A stretch of DNA of 64,000 bases. Source: Rhynchopus sp. YZ270_cl-10 (lineage: Eukaryota > Euglenozoa > Diplonemea > Diplonemida > Diplonemidae). Of this stretch, positions 10,448-21,144 are shown in pieces. How positions within the stretch are numbered: position 1 is the first letter of the stretch; each line of letters opens with the position of its first letter. The stretch spans positions 372,001-436,000 of the forward strand of contig OZ037892.1 of assembly GCA_964035575.1 (NCBI GenBank), given 5' to 3'. Position numbers and translations under genes: made by a program. Below the pieces are notes generated by a model. It did not search any database and was not told the origin of the DNA. It saw only the letters and a program-made list of their open reading frames with translations.

Positions 10448-11548
10448 CCGTAATCGTAAAAATTGTGGACCGTAAAAATTTTGGACCGTATAATACTTGG
10501 ACCGTAAAAATTCCGGAACTTTTTCGGTTTTTTGGAAAACTGGAACATTTTTACGGTCCAGATATATTACGATCCAGATGTGGTTTTGTCCTGCCGAGTA
10601 CTTAGCGGTTTTTGGTTTCATCGGGGGGAAAAAAAAAATGCACACTCTCGGCTGGGCGGGTGGAAAACAGGGTTTCCGCCAGGGTGTACCGGGGTGTACT
10701 TTGGTACACCCCAATATTTTTGGATTTTTACAGGGATTCGGTGTGTACCAAAGTACACCCCGAGAAAAATGGGGTTTGAGAGGTTGTAGATGACCCCCTG
10801 TGGTCATGTGACCCCACCGTGCAGAGCGTTTGGCTCGCTGTGTCAAAAGAAGTGGAAGAAAAGGGGGGTAAAATCTAGAAAAAAAAGAAAAAAAAAGTAG
10901 CGTACCGTGCGCCTGCGGCGCTGTGTTGCTGATTATTTGATGTTGCTATATTCTAAACTAAAGGAGGCTTCGTTCGGTGCAAGCGACGAGTGCATTCACT
11001 TTCTATTACATGTTCCAACGGCAGCACTGTAATCACTGTGTAGCGCCATGCAATGAAAAGAGCAAATACCATCACCCTCTCACAAGACACCTTACCTTGT
11101 TAAGCTTCCACCCCCGACCTCCAAACGAACCACCTCTACCAAAGACCGCCCAGTGGAAGTGACACCTCAACCGGTAGTGAGCGTATCTCGCGCCTCCCCT
11201 TCTGCCTTTCAACCCTTCCCAAAAGATTTTTTTGTAGCACCCCCCCCCGCACGCTTCGCCTCTCTACCTGTGTCTGCCAGGGAGGCGCGCGCGAAGCGCG
11301 CGACGACCGCTTTTTCGGGGAGAAAAAAATTTTTTTGGGGGGTCGTTTTCATGGTGCACCCCAATTTCTGAAACCCCAAATCCTGGCGGAAACCCTGTGA
11401 AAAGGGGAAAAAAAAAAACCAAAAAACCAAAAACTGCTAACACAAAAAAACCCCCCAAAAAAATGTTGGACCGTAAAAATTCTGGAACTTTTTGGGGTTT
11501 TTTGGCAAACTGGAACATTTTTACGGTCCACAATTTTTACGATTACGG
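10448..11548. mobile_element. Long-TIR element flanked by TA, about 1.1 kb
   Basis: The ends CCGTAATCGTAAAAATTGTG and their complement face each other at 10448 and 11548 and are flanked by TA (10446-10447, 11549-11550). The inverted similarity is interrupted but continues inward for about 300 bp on each side. Matching blocks include GGACCGTAAAAATT, GGAACATTTTTACGGTCC, GGTTTTTGG and AGGGTTTCCGCCAGG. The left arm has an extra copy of the GGACCGTAAAAAT block. The centre (about 10800-11330) carries a family E hairpin repeat and unrelated filler. There is no transposase. It is inserted about 50 bp beyond the trans-splice acceptor of the phosphatase gene, so it is probably outside the mature mRNA. 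Confidence 0.7.
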
Positions 11549-12579
11549 TAGGTGAAAAGAACCCTCCCCTGTTTAGACACGGCCCAGGAAAAACCCCGAC
11601 CCCCACCCCCAAGAGGAAAGTAGCCACGCGCCTCTTCCTGCAGAATGAACAAATCCTTGACAGTCCTCAACGCTCCTGAAGAACGAAACGCTGTGTGGCA
11701 TTGCACGAAGATGATGCACGACTACCCATGACACGGAGTACCTCCACCAGGATGGGACGCAGAAGATAGCAGGTCAGGTGGTAACCATTTCACGTCCCTG
11801 GAGGTCGTGTAGACCTGCTCCGTGCACACACACTCCTGATGTACGTGCCTCTCCCCAACCCCCAAAGTGGAGCACAAAGCGATGCTAATTTGTCTGCTTT
11901 GTGTACCTGCCGTGGCACTCTCCCAGAGGTGGTAACACTTAGTCACTCCTTGGGAAGATTCTTTTTTGACCTGCTAATCGTCTATAGATTCACGAACCAT
12001 AACACCCCCCCTTACCGGCTATTTGATGGATGACGTTGCGAATGAACATGCAGACGACGTCCCGATGTTGCCTCAAGAGGGTTTCCCCACCTCACCCTCA
12101 GAGCGTTGCACTCCTGGATGGCGCTGTGCACACCCTACCCCCCACAGGGTGAACCACCTGCCCTACAACCTACAGCCTACAACCTGCTGGCCTACCCCCA
12201 GTGGACACTCTCCCCCTCCCTCGCATACCATGAATGCAACTACGGAAACCCTTCCCCTGGTAAAAAGTTCTACCAGTGGCGGTACTCCTAATGCAGTCGA
12301 GGGGGTTTTAAACGCCATCACAAGAGAAAACGTTTGACAACGTAACAGAGAGACACACTCCTCTTGTACAATGCCCTGACCCAAGCTGTTGTGGATACAG
12401 ATGAGAATCCCCTTATTTTGACAAACCCATTCCACGTCTTATATGAGGTGCTGAACTTGCTGTACCCCCCCCAGGTCTTGCAGTAGTTATGACACATAAT
12501 GCAGCCCAACCTGGCCCCCCTCACACAATCTCTAACCCTCCTCAAGGGAAGAGGTTGTCACTCTGCAGTAATGTGGGAA

Positions 12580-12750
12580 CGGTCAGGTCGTTTGTGTCCC
12601 CGCCCGCAGAGTGGAGGTGTGTGGAAACGGTCTGCACAACGCACCACTCCCGCCCGGCCAGGCCCAGGCGTACCATCCTAAGAAGCGCCTCTGCCAGCCC
12701 CACTGCGTCGATGTGGCGGTACCCACCACCCCAGGGCTTGCGATAGGTCC
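12580..12750 (-). pseudogene. Degenerate partial duplicate of the 13426-15099 gene
   Basis: About 170 bp here matches 13932-14122 of the adjacent gene in the same orientation at roughly 90% by eye. Relative to the parent it has a 9-bp deletion (GCGTGAGGT-type segment) and an 11-bp deletion inside the C-run near 12727, and scattered substitutions. The 11-bp loss breaks the frame. The fragment starts and stops within coding sequence, so it is a segmental duplication of a coding piece and not a whole gene. Nothing upstream or downstream of it resembles the rest of the parent gene. Confidence 0.85.
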
Positions 12751-13425
12751 ACCCGAAGTGTGACTACCTTTTTGATCACAATCGTTATGTACATCAGATT
12801 TTGCAGCTTTGCCCAATGGGGTTGTCTAACAGCATTCCCATCTAGCAGCGAAGGTTTCCCCATTCATCCCTCACCTGACCCCACGCACTATCCACAAAAG
12901 GAAAGCGGTATTTTTTTTGACAGAACAAAAAAAAGGGGGAAATGGCGGGTGGTTTCGCAACGGGAAGACCTCACAACTTCCCATAAAAGAAGAAAAGATC
13001 TGACCTACTTCCCCCATAACCCCATTCTCTCTCCCCCCCGGCCAACTCCGGCAGCAGAAAACCCTCTGGGGATTGGGTGCAACAACATCCTCTCTCCCTT
13101 TGTAAAGATCCCAAGCCACTCCTAAAAAAATAAGTCCCCTTTTTTCCTTTTTTGTTCGATGCTATTCACACCTCAGCGAGGCTGATTCTCATCAACACTA
13201 CCTTATCATCACAGACGAAACTCCTTGGGGAAAAACCACACACACATGGGGGCCATATTCTGCGCAAGAATCACCCCTATTAGTTATCAAACACACACCT
13301 CGTCCCTAAGAACGAGACCGACAACACCTCCTACACAAGCTTTCAACCCATCTACCCAACCCGCCACATGCTCCCCTCTTGCATCCCTCAAGCAAGCTGA
13401 ACTCTCATCCTCTCTTCCCCCTCTA

Positions 13426-15099
13426 TTACAACCCGCTCAACACTGCGTCATGCTCAGTAAAGACCTGCAGAAGCTTGGAGAGCAGACTGGGCAGCATCCC
13501 GGAGGTGACCGAAGGCGCCTTGAGGTGACGGAAGAGCGGTGCTATGGTGGGCGGTGGGATGTTGAGCTTCAGTGCACACGAGAGCACCTCCACTGAGGAC
13601 GCGATCTCGTGTGGGTCGGGAACAAATCCTCGCAGGTGTGGGACCACGTGTGAACGCAGCACCGCCTCGTTGCGTACCTGAAGCCGCACCATGGCCTTTA
13701 GAAGCGAAAAGGACAGCCCCCGCCCAATACCCACACCCACCCCACCCACAGAGGCCTTCAACAGACCGATCATCTCCCCCCGGTGTGCCTCACCCAGGTA
13801 GACGCTCAACCCAAGAAGGTGCAGCGCGCAGAGCGGCTCGCGTGCCATAGGGGATGACAGAATGGTGGCCAGGCCCTTCCTGAAGGAGACGGCAAAGGTG
13901 CTGCCGTGGGGGTAGTGTGGCAGCGTGCATTCGGTCAGGTCGTGTGCGTCCCCGCCCGCAGAGTGGAGGTGCGTGAGGTGTGTGGAAACGGTCTGCACAA
14001 CGCCCCACTCCCGCCCGGCCAGGCCCAGGCGCACCATCCGAAGAAGCGCCTCTGCCAGCCCCACTGCGTCGATGTGGCGGTACCCACCCCCCGCATCCCA
14101 CCCCAGGGCTTTCGACAGATCGTCTACCCGACCGCATCCCTTCGCGGTGGCGGCGTACGCACGGAAGGAGGGTTGCTCTGTGAGAAAGGTGGTAAGGGTT
14201 GTTGGCATCATGTCGAGTAAGTGAACAAAGGGGACAGAGAAGGCCTCCGCATATTGCAGAAGGAGGGGCAGGCGTGCCGCACGGTGATGAGCAGGCAGAC
14301 GGGCAAAGTCGGCACACACAGACCCTGAAATGCGTTCCGTAAGATGTGCCACATAGCTGGCAAGAGCCTTCTTTGACACTGGAATCTCCTTCACCACTTC
14401 CCCACCCTCATTTGCAACAACATTTGCAAACCCAGACACATGGCGGCAGTCCCGTGCATACACCACTGCGGCCTCAAGATAGAACCTATCCCCGTCAAGA
14501 AAATGTGTGCAGTTTGCAATTTTGTCCTGAATGAAGGCATGCAATTTGCGCAACAATACACGACTCACCTGCAAATTCGCTGACAACGCTGCCTCCACAC
14601 AGAACTGCAGACACTCCACTGCAGAAGAGAAGGTGCGAAACACATCGTCAAAGGGCGCTTCAGAGAGCGCCGTGGAGACTACGGTGTACAGGGCTGCGAG
14701 GTGTTCGGGTTTGGGGTGTGCTGCTGTGTGGTGTGAAATGGCGTTGAGCAGTGCAACCAAGGACGCAGCTGGACAGTCTTTAAGAAGATGTGCCTTGCGC
14801 TTGAGGACCCCCATGCTGAGGCTGGGGAGGTTGGTCGATAGCGTCATAAAAGCACTGTGCACGAGAATCAAATCGTTCAGCTTCACCTTTCCACGGTTCT
14901 CTTGCACACGGTACCAATTCTTTTCTGCTATCTTGCTGGCCCGTGCCACGTCATCTTGGTGTACAGAAAAGCCATTCTGCGCCGCACACCGCACAGCATC
15001 GACCACCTCAACAGGCGAAACCGAGCGCCCCTCGCTCAGACGCTTCCACGTTACCTGTTGTGCCTGCGAGGGATAGACCCTTTTCGCCCATCTGTTCAT
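13426..15099 (-). CDS. Hypothetical helical protein, 557 residues, possibly mitochondrial
   Basis: The start is the ATG at 15099; the coding strand immediately before it reads CCTCCACAACCAG-GTG-ATG, a strong splice acceptor three bases upstream. I do not recognise a named family. The N-terminus (MNRWAKRVYPSQAQQ) is basic, lacks acidic residues and could be a mitochondrial presequence. The rest looks all-helical, with repeated Leu/Ala-rich amphipathic stretches of about 35-40 residues and several Cys. That texture is common in organellar RNA-binding helical-repeat proteins of euglenozoans, but no diagnostic motif is seen. A 190-bp piece of it is duplicated at 12580-12750. The start and strand are well supported; the function is not. 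Confidence 0.8.
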   Translation of the reverse strand: MNRWAKRVYPSQAQQVTWKRLSEGRSVSPVEVVDAVRCAAQNGFSVHQDDVARASKIAEKNWYRVQENRGKVKLNDLILVHSAFMTLSTNLPSLSMGVLKRKAHLLKDCPAASLVALLNAISHHTAAHPKPEHLAALYTVVSTALSEAPFDDVFRTFSSAVECLQFCVEAALSANLQVSRVLLRKLHAFIQDKIANCTHFLDGDRFYLEAAVVYARDCRHVSGFANVVANEGGEVVKEIPVSKKALASYVAHLTERISGSVCADFARLPAHHRAARLPLLLQYAEAFSVPFVHLLDMMPTTLTTFLTEQPSFRAYAATAKGCGRVDDLSKALGWDAGGGYRHIDAVGLAEALLRMVRLGLAGREWGVVQTVSTHLTHLHSAGGDAHDLTECTLPHYPHGSTFAVSFRKGLATILSSPMAREPLCALHLLGLSVYLGEAHRGEMIGLLKASVGGVGVGIGRGLSFSLLKAMVRLQVRNEAVLRSHVVPHLRGFVPDPHEIASSVEVLSCALKLNIPPPTIAPLFRHLKAPSVTSGMLPSLLSKLLQVFTEHDAVLSGL

Positions 15100-16114
15100 C
15101 ACCTGGTTGTGGAGGGGGGTGGTGAGTCGTAGCTAAGACAAGATGACTTTCAGCCAAAAGGGGGTGTCGGTTTTGCTCAAATAAACGAGAGAAAAAAATA
15201 TCAGAAAAACAAAGAGAAACTCTACCGAACGTGGCAAGAGAAGTAGTCAGGTGAGTAAAGTGTTTTCTTCTCCCCTCCCCTAGCCCGTGGTTTTTCCCCT
15301 TCCACCCCATGCGTCGAAGGGGGTTTGAACAATTTCTCCCTCCTCCCGCCCTCCCCTTCCTTCTTCTGCAGCAAAGGGTCAGATTGGCTCAATGAAAATC
15401 GTCAGCCAAGTGAACCAAGCTGGAATAAAAAAAAAGGGGTAGCAACAAACCCCCCATCATTATGGTACCCCTAATTCCTCATATTATTTACGTTTCCGAA
15501 ACGTAAACAATCGCTGGACGATAGTGTCCTTGGTGAGACAACATATATCACAGGTTCCTTAATAGAACCTACACCTTTGATTTTTTGGTGAAAGCAAAAA
15601 ATAATAAATGTGACTTGGAATACACCCTCTTGTGACAGTGTACCTTTAAAAAGATGAAGTGAAAGAGAACGGAGAGTATGGTGCTGAACCTCATGGTGTT
15701 CCGTCACCGAGAAAAAAAAGGTAAAAATTTGGTATGACCGCAAGCCTCACATACCTGGACCACCTAAAAAAAACCGACTGCATGGTTACAGCCGTTTATA
15801 AACATAAAAAAATTGGACATGAAATACAAAAAGCCCTCTCATGACAGTGTACCTTGGTATGACCGGGTACACCGTGGGTGTGGACCCCCAACCATGCATT
15901 TCGAGGTTAACATCTTGACAAAAAAATGTAACCTAAATTCCGGATGTGATGTTTGACATTGAGAGAAGCGTTTCCTTTAACCCAAGCCTGGCCACACCTT
16001 CCCAGAATTGAAAAAGAGAAAATTGGGGCGTTTTTTTCTTCGTTTTTGTCGCAAAACATTGAAACCAAAACCCCCTTTTGAGTTTACAACCTTAGAATTG
16101 AAAGAAAAAAGCAT
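15100..16114. other. Interval between two genes; possible 3' intron of the CCCH gene
   Basis: It contains two family B repeats (about 15606-15650 and 15813-15900). On the minus strand there is a strong acceptor, a run of T then ATTCCAG, ending at 15420. From there an exon LGSLG-stop could be read at 15402-15419 and joined to the GTATAG donor at 16120. See the CCCH gene entry. Confidence 0.45.
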
Positions 16115-18238
16115 CTATACATCACGAAGCTCCTCCGCAACGAAGGATTTAAACCGTCTGCTTGCACGGTTCGAAATCTCAGAGAACGGCATCGTAATGA
16201 GCTTCGTTGGGTGCTCCGTCTGCGACTCAAACATGAACAACGAGATATCTGCCTTATGCTTCCGGTACACATCCTTCGACAGCTTTTTGAACATCCCCTC
16301 ACACACTCCACAGGGAAACAACGGATTCGGGTCCTCCACCAACACCCCTCGCGAATAGCTCCCCACACCTTCCTTCCACCCACGCACATACACCTCCCTA
16401 ATGGACGACGTTGGATGCCCCATCGAGGCTATCTTACCTAAGCCATTCTGCTCACTGCAACGCGAACCACTGGGTGTAGAGAGCTCGTAGTTTGTCGACA
16501 ACACAACCTCTCTCTTGCAGCTACACCAGGACGCTACACCGCCTGAAGACGACGACGCGGGGTATGGTTGAAACCGAAACGACTGTCTCCCCCCCTTCGC
16601 ACAACTGCAGCCACTCACATACGTTATCGCTGTCGTTACTACCTGCGAATCCGCGCTCTTCTTCCACGAACTGTCAATACTCTGCTGGTACTTCACCAGC
16701 TGAGAGACCACCTGATGCATCCCTGACGAACACCCTGCACGCTGTGTCAACGAAATCACCTCAAACGGACTGTTCGTTTCCTTCACCCGCCGTCTTTCTC
16801 GAATGATCTGCAACACCGAAAGAATATAAGCAGGAAGGGGAAGCGCGAGGAAGAGTTTGAACTGAATTTTTCTAAGATCACGGATTGAAGCAAGGGAATG
16901 GGCTTGAAGGGTTTCGGCATAACGTTGAGAAAGGGTGTGACCGAACTTTGTGATACAATAGTCGATACTGAGCTCATCAGGGATCGAACGGACCTCCTCT
17001 AGCCTCATCCAAAACTCAAGCAGCAGCTTCCTGGAGCGAGGCGGGAGGGCGATGAACTGCTGGAAGCAGTAGTGTGTCTCCTGCCCCTCCTTGCTCATGG
17101 TCGGCACCACACTCTCCCGCAAGCTTGCTGTTAATGAATCGAATACTTCAGGAGTGATCTTATTCACCTGCGCTACGTTCTTTAACCCCTGCTCCTCCAA
17201 AATCAAAGCACAAAACAGCTGAACCAACTGCGGGACCGACATCACCCCATCCCCTCCATTAAACAGCTCCCTCGCTGCAAACGCTTGGTTCACCCCTAAG
17301 TCAAACCCATCGTTGTCCTCATCACTGTTGTCCGGAAACTCTTTGGTAAAGCCTTTCAAATAGGGCGATTGAAAAAAACTGTCTGCCGTTGCTACTACAG
17401 GGCCTGCTTGCGCTTCATCAGGATCATTGCAGTAATGCAATGAAAGAAGCGTTGATATTTCCATTTCTCCATGCAAAATCGGCTGTTGCTCAATCTCTTC
17501 CACATGAAGATAAGGACAAAAACAACCCATTTTACATCCTCCTTGAGCAGGAACTGCGGCCGGGATGGTTCCGTATTTAGGAGTACTATTGCCATAATCT
17601 GTTCGAAATCGGTCACATGAGAACGGATGGGCAGAGCGGAAACGGAGAAGAGACGGATGCTGCTTCATAGCAGCTGCGACTCTGAGGCCAACCGTATTGC
17701 GAATATCGGTGCTGTTTACTACACGAAGGTTCCCGCTCCGTTCATCTACGACAACAAAGCTGTGTGGGGTGCTGGCCTCATCCAAGGCAGAAACTGCTAT
17801 AATCGCAGAAGCCTGCCCTGCTACTGCCGCATTACGCACCTCTACATCATCCGAGAAGATTCCCACTGGAAGGTCCACATGAACATCACCACATCCCTCC
17901 CCCTTATCGCACCTTCCCTCCACAAAACCCCGGCAAGCACACAAAAAAATCCCCAAATTTTGCAGTTGACATCCCAAAGTCTGCCCCTTAACTCTTTCCT
18001 TGGAGCAAATGTATAACCCCTCCGGTGAAAGGGAAGGGGAAGAGGAGGGGGAAGAGGAGGAGCTCGGTGAGGGGCAGGCAGGGGCGGGGTCGTCCGGGAG
18101 CCGTTCGGTGGAGATGAGGATGAGGGAGGCGAGGTCGGCGCTTTCGTGGGTAGCCTTGATGAAGGAATAGCGAGCCCACAGAGACGTTAGAGGGGAGGGA
18201 ACCTGCAACGGGAGCGGTGACGTCGCCGTTGAAAGCAT
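16115..18238 (-). CDS. CCCH zinc-finger protein, probable RNA-binding regulator
   Basis: This 707-residue protein begins at the ATG at 18238; a CAG acceptor after TTCCCTCTTCAATAACA lies one base upstream. It has a canonical CCCH finger at residues 102-120 (C-x7-C-x5-C-x3-H) and a second, irregular cluster at about 235-245 (C-x3-C-x-C-x3-H). A Ser/Pro-rich tract at about 50-72 precedes them, and the C-terminal half is helical with scattered Cys-Ser-Cys motifs around 600-640. Proteins of this type bind mRNA and act post-transcriptionally, which is the main level of control in organisms with polycistronic transcription. The last codons read GAT-GTA-TAG, and GTATAG resembles the donors of other introns here. 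An alternative end therefore splices from 16121 to 15419 and finishes LGSLG. Confidence 0.78.
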   Translation of the reverse strand: MLSTATSPLPLQVPSPLTSLWARYSFIKATHESADLASLILISTERLPDDPAPACPSPSSSSSPSSSPSLSPEGLYICSKERVKGQTLGCQLQNLGIFLCACRGFVEGRCDKGEGCGDVHVDLPVGIFSDDVEVRNAAVAGQASAIIAVSALDEASTPHSFVVVDERSGNLRVVNSTDIRNTVGLRVAAAMKQHPSLLRFRSAHPFSCDRFRTDYGNSTPKYGTIPAAVPAQGGCKMGCFCPYLHVEEIEQQPILHGEMEISTLLSLHYCNDPDEAQAGPVVATADSFFQSPYLKGFTKEFPDNSDEDNDGFDLGVNQAFAARELFNGGDGVMSVPQLVQLFCALILEEQGLKNVAQVNKITPEVFDSLTASLRESVVPTMSKEGQETHYCFQQFIALPPRSRKLLLEFWMRLEEVRSIPDELSIDYCITKFGHTLSQRYAETLQAHSLASIRDLRKIQFKLFLALPLPAYILSVLQIIRERRRVKETNSPFEVISLTQRAGCSSGMHQVVSQLVKYQQSIDSSWKKSADSQVVTTAITYVSGCSCAKGGRQSFRFQPYPASSSSGGVASWCSCKREVVLSTNYELSTPSGSRCSEQNGLGKIASMGHPTSSIREVYVRGWKEGVGSYSRGVLVEDPNPLFPCGVCEGMFKKLSKDVYRKHKADISLFMFESQTEHPTKLITMPFSEISNRASRRFKSFVAEELRDV

Positions 18239-18648
18239 TCTGTGTTATTGAAGAGGGAAAATAAAAAATGAATGTGCACCAAGTACTAAGTGCTGTACTG
18301 AGTCACCCTGGAAATGGTCGTTTTTAACCAGATGATTGAAAAAAAATGTCAAATAGACGTGTGTTGTGTACTGTTTTTGGATGAAGGTGAGGGGAGGGGG
18401 GAGGGAGGGGGGGGCAGAGGAAAAGGGATCAAAAAATGCTCTCAACTTTCTTTTTGTTGTATGTTTTACAAAACGTGAAGGGGGGAGAACGCACGCCTCG
18501 ACCTGTCGGTGGAGTGTGGCTCTCCTCCAACTCGCACCAAAATAGAAAAGGAAAGGGAGTTGGGCACGGTGTTCAATTGCCTTTTCGCATTGCAGCATGT
18601 AAGCATAGAAACAAAATTAGATGGCACCTATGCATCGTGGAAGTGGAT

Positions 18649-19767
18649 TCAAGGGAGGTGCGAAATGTGGGCAATCTCAACACTCTTGCGCAATGCGTGC
18701 ACCACCATACCACAGCTGTTGACTGCAAGACCCATGGACATGTGGCGTACGTAGCTTGCTCGGGGACGAAACACGTCAGTCACCCTCAGTCGGTCCCCTG
18801 TTGAAATGGACCACAAGCACAACGTATCGTAAGTGTGGGCAGCAACAATGTCGTTCGACACAGCAACGCGACTCCAGTCGCAGGGTGAGGAATCTTCAAA
18901 TACACATTCACCTGTTTCGATGTTCCATACACGCACATATTTGTTGCCGCACGCTGCAATGAACCGCTGGTTTGGTGACACTGCCATATGCTCAACGGAA
19001 GGGCATGTCAGATCAAACACCTGCGCCCCTGTCGTATAGTCCCACACAGTGGTGCACAAAAAGTTCGTACAAACCACTCTGTTGCCTGCCACAACCATGG
19101 TTTTCGAGCGCCCTATAATGAGGTGATGTGCATCCACAATGTGGTCCCATTCATGCACAACAACGCCTGTTGCAATGTCCCACACCTGCAAACCCTTACT
19201 GCTACACGACAACAGCTTTGTTCCACAGGGTGACCATGCTGTGGTGTTCATCTCATCATAGTCATCTCCAAAGGAGTGCTCCAATGCACCTGTCTTCACG
19301 TCATGAATTTCAGCACACTGCGTGACCCCGTTGACAGATGCAATCCACTCACTGCATGGTGAGAAGGATGGGGACGAAAGCGTCTTAGTAGGGAAATGGC
19401 ACAGAAGCTTCCGTATTTCCGTGTCGAAGATAGAAGCAATTTTCTTCGCACACCCTATCACTAGCAGGTACCTATCACACGGGGAGAGTGTGAGGGAGTG
19501 CGTGTTGTCCGAATATTCTATCACCCCAGGAGTGACGACGGCACCAATGCGGTACAGCTCAACGGCACATCCCTCATCCATCTCCGTGTCGCAGATACGC
19601 AAGTCGTCGTTGCCGATGTCGCCACCGCCTTTCATCCGCACACCAACATGCCGAGCACGTGGCACGCCAAGCTCCGCAAGAAGCTTCTCCTTCACCTGTG
19701 CAAGTGTGGCGCTCCCATCCACTTCTATCACACAGCTTGCAGACTCGAAGTGTCCTGTGATGTCCAT
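18649..19767 (-). CDS. Ubiquitin-like/WD40 protein, copy 1
   Basis: The protein is 372 residues from the ATG at 19767; upstream in-frame residues are ignored because the paralogue at 25683 diverges just before this Met. Residues 1-75 form a ubiquitin-like domain: CVIEVDGSATLAQVKEKLLAELGV, written in two halves, corresponds to strand 2 and the helix, and DEGCAVELYRI is the last strand. Residues 80-372 are about seven WD40 blades with recognisable LQVWDIATG, TTVWDYTTG, VRVWNIETG and LCLWSISTG strands, a complete small propeller. There is no signal peptide or membrane helix, so it is probably a cytosolic or nuclear scaffold or adaptor. It is about 90% identical to copy 2, on the same strand and separated from it by the hAT insertion. 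Confidence 0.85.
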   Translation of the reverse strand: MDITGHFESASCVIEVDGSATLAQVKEKLLAELGVPRARHVGVRMKGGGDIGNDDLRICDTEMDEGCAVELYRIGAVVTPGVIEYSDNTHSLTLSPCDRYLLVIGCAKKIASIFDTEIRKLLCHFPTKTLSSPSFSPCSEWIASVNGVTQCAEIHDVKTGALEHSFGDDYDEMNTTAWSPCGTKLLSCSSKGLQVWDIATGVVVHEWDHIVDAHHLIIGRSKTMVVAGNRVVCTNFLCTTVWDYTTGAQVFDLTCPSVEHMAVSPNQRFIAACGNKYVRVWNIETGECVFEDSSPCDWSRVAVSNDIVAAHTYDTLCLWSISTGDRLRVTDVFRPRASYVRHMSMGLAVNSCGMVVHALRKSVEIAHISHLP

Positions 19768-20395
19768 GTTACACGAAATACCTAACCTAAAACCTAAACC
19801 ATTTTGCATCATTGAGGGGAGAGATAGAGAGTGGGGGAAATGAATAAATAGTGCGTTTTTTCTCTTCTTCTTTTTCTTGTAGTAAAATTTCCTACGAGAG
19901 GAAAGGAAACGGATCCGACAAGCCAGTTAGAGGCGGCTTTGATCAGACCAAGGGGAGACAATACGACGTCTTTTGGGAGGGGAGGGGTCCGTGGTGACAG
20001 AGTCACAGCCGCACGAAGACAAAGATGTCAACGTGCACACAGGCGTCGACTCTGGTACCAGTTTAGCCACTTCAACACTTGCGCTTGAGGTCGCACGTGC
20101 CAGCACACGAGGACATTGGGGCGATTAAAGAAATGTGAAAGAGACTGCGCTGTGTACTATTTTTAGATGAAGGTAAGGGGGGGAAATAATGCAAAAATAG
20201 AAACTAACTTTCGGTTCTGAATAAAAAGAAAACAATGAAAAACAACTTTTTCGTTTATCGCTCCGCAAGCTTGTTGTGTTTTTTCGCTGAAGTGTGTGTT
20301 GTATGAGAGAGAAAAAATAATGAGTGAGAAAACACAAGCTGGCGGGCACGCACCTTCCGTCGTTTCTATTTCCTATTGTCAAGTACCTTGATTTA

Positions 20396-20429
<34 letters not shown>

Positions 20430-20436
20430 CCAGGAA
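19768..20436. other. Upstream flank of WD40 copy 1
   Basis: It includes about 50 bp conserved with copy 2 (CCTAACCTAAAACCTAAACC on the plus strand), which on the coding strand ends TTTTAGGTTAG and may supply the trans-splice acceptor. The 55-bp motif shared with 7825-7885 is at 20205-20265. A run of about 28 A residues (about 20399-20427) abuts the hAT target duplication. Confidence 0.5.
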
Positions 20437-20729
20437 CAGGCCTTTTTCTAAATCCGGTCCCCGTCCCCAGATTTGGGAAAATAAATTTTTTTCCCGCACT
20501 TTTTTTCCCGCCGTCTCTACTGCGTTTTAGGGGTTCACAGGGGCTCAGAGGAGCCCGAGAAAAAATACCACGTGTCTGGATGAGACCGCTCGTGCAAAAT
20601 AACCAGTTTTCGGGGGAGGGGAAAAAAAAAAGTCGATGGGTGCCGGAGCCAGAACGCCCCCCCCCACCCTGGAACTCTCAACTTACAAAGTACTACAATG
20701 AAATACAATACAAAACAATCAGAGTAGCA

Positions 20730-20760
<31 letters not shown>

Positions 20761-20870
20761 CAAACTTCCAATCCCCCACCCCTGGAAGACAACAGTTTTT
20801 AACCGCCCGCCCCACCCCGACGCCCGAGTACAAGACATACACCGACAGGATTTACTTTGCCTTCTTAATA

Positions 20871-21131
20871 TCGCTACGCTACCTACGCCACCTACGCCAC
20901 TTCCGCCACCTACACCACCTACGCTACCTACACCACCTACGCCACTTCCGCCACCTACACCACCTACGCCACTTCCGCCACTTCCGCCACTTCCGCCACT
21001 TCCGCCACTTCCGCCACTTCCGCCACTTCCGCCACTTCCGCCACTTCCGCCACTTCCGCCACCTACACCACCTACGCTACCTACGCTACCTACACTACCT
21101 ACGCCACTTACGCCACCTACGCTACCTACAC
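20871..21131 (+). repeat. Tandem CTACGC/CCACTTCCG-type repeat array
   Basis: About 260 bp of short units (CTACGCCAC, CTACACCAC, TTCCGCCAC) of 9-12 bp lies inside the hAT element, ending 14 bp before the transposase ATG. On the minus strand it would read as a Gly/Ser/Val repeat. It may serve as subterminal transposase-binding sites or merely be a microsatellite. Confidence 0.8.
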
Positions 21132-21144
21132 CCCTCTTCTCACA

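Larger units (their letters stand above)
10371..13425. other. Gene-free interval with a transposon and a gene fragment
   Basis: It holds the TA-flanked long-TIR element at 10448-11548 and a degenerate partial copy of the neighbouring gene at 12580-12750. The rest, about 11650-13420, is markedly C-rich on the plus strand and pyrimidine-biased, with no ORF that I can support. Confidence 0.55.
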
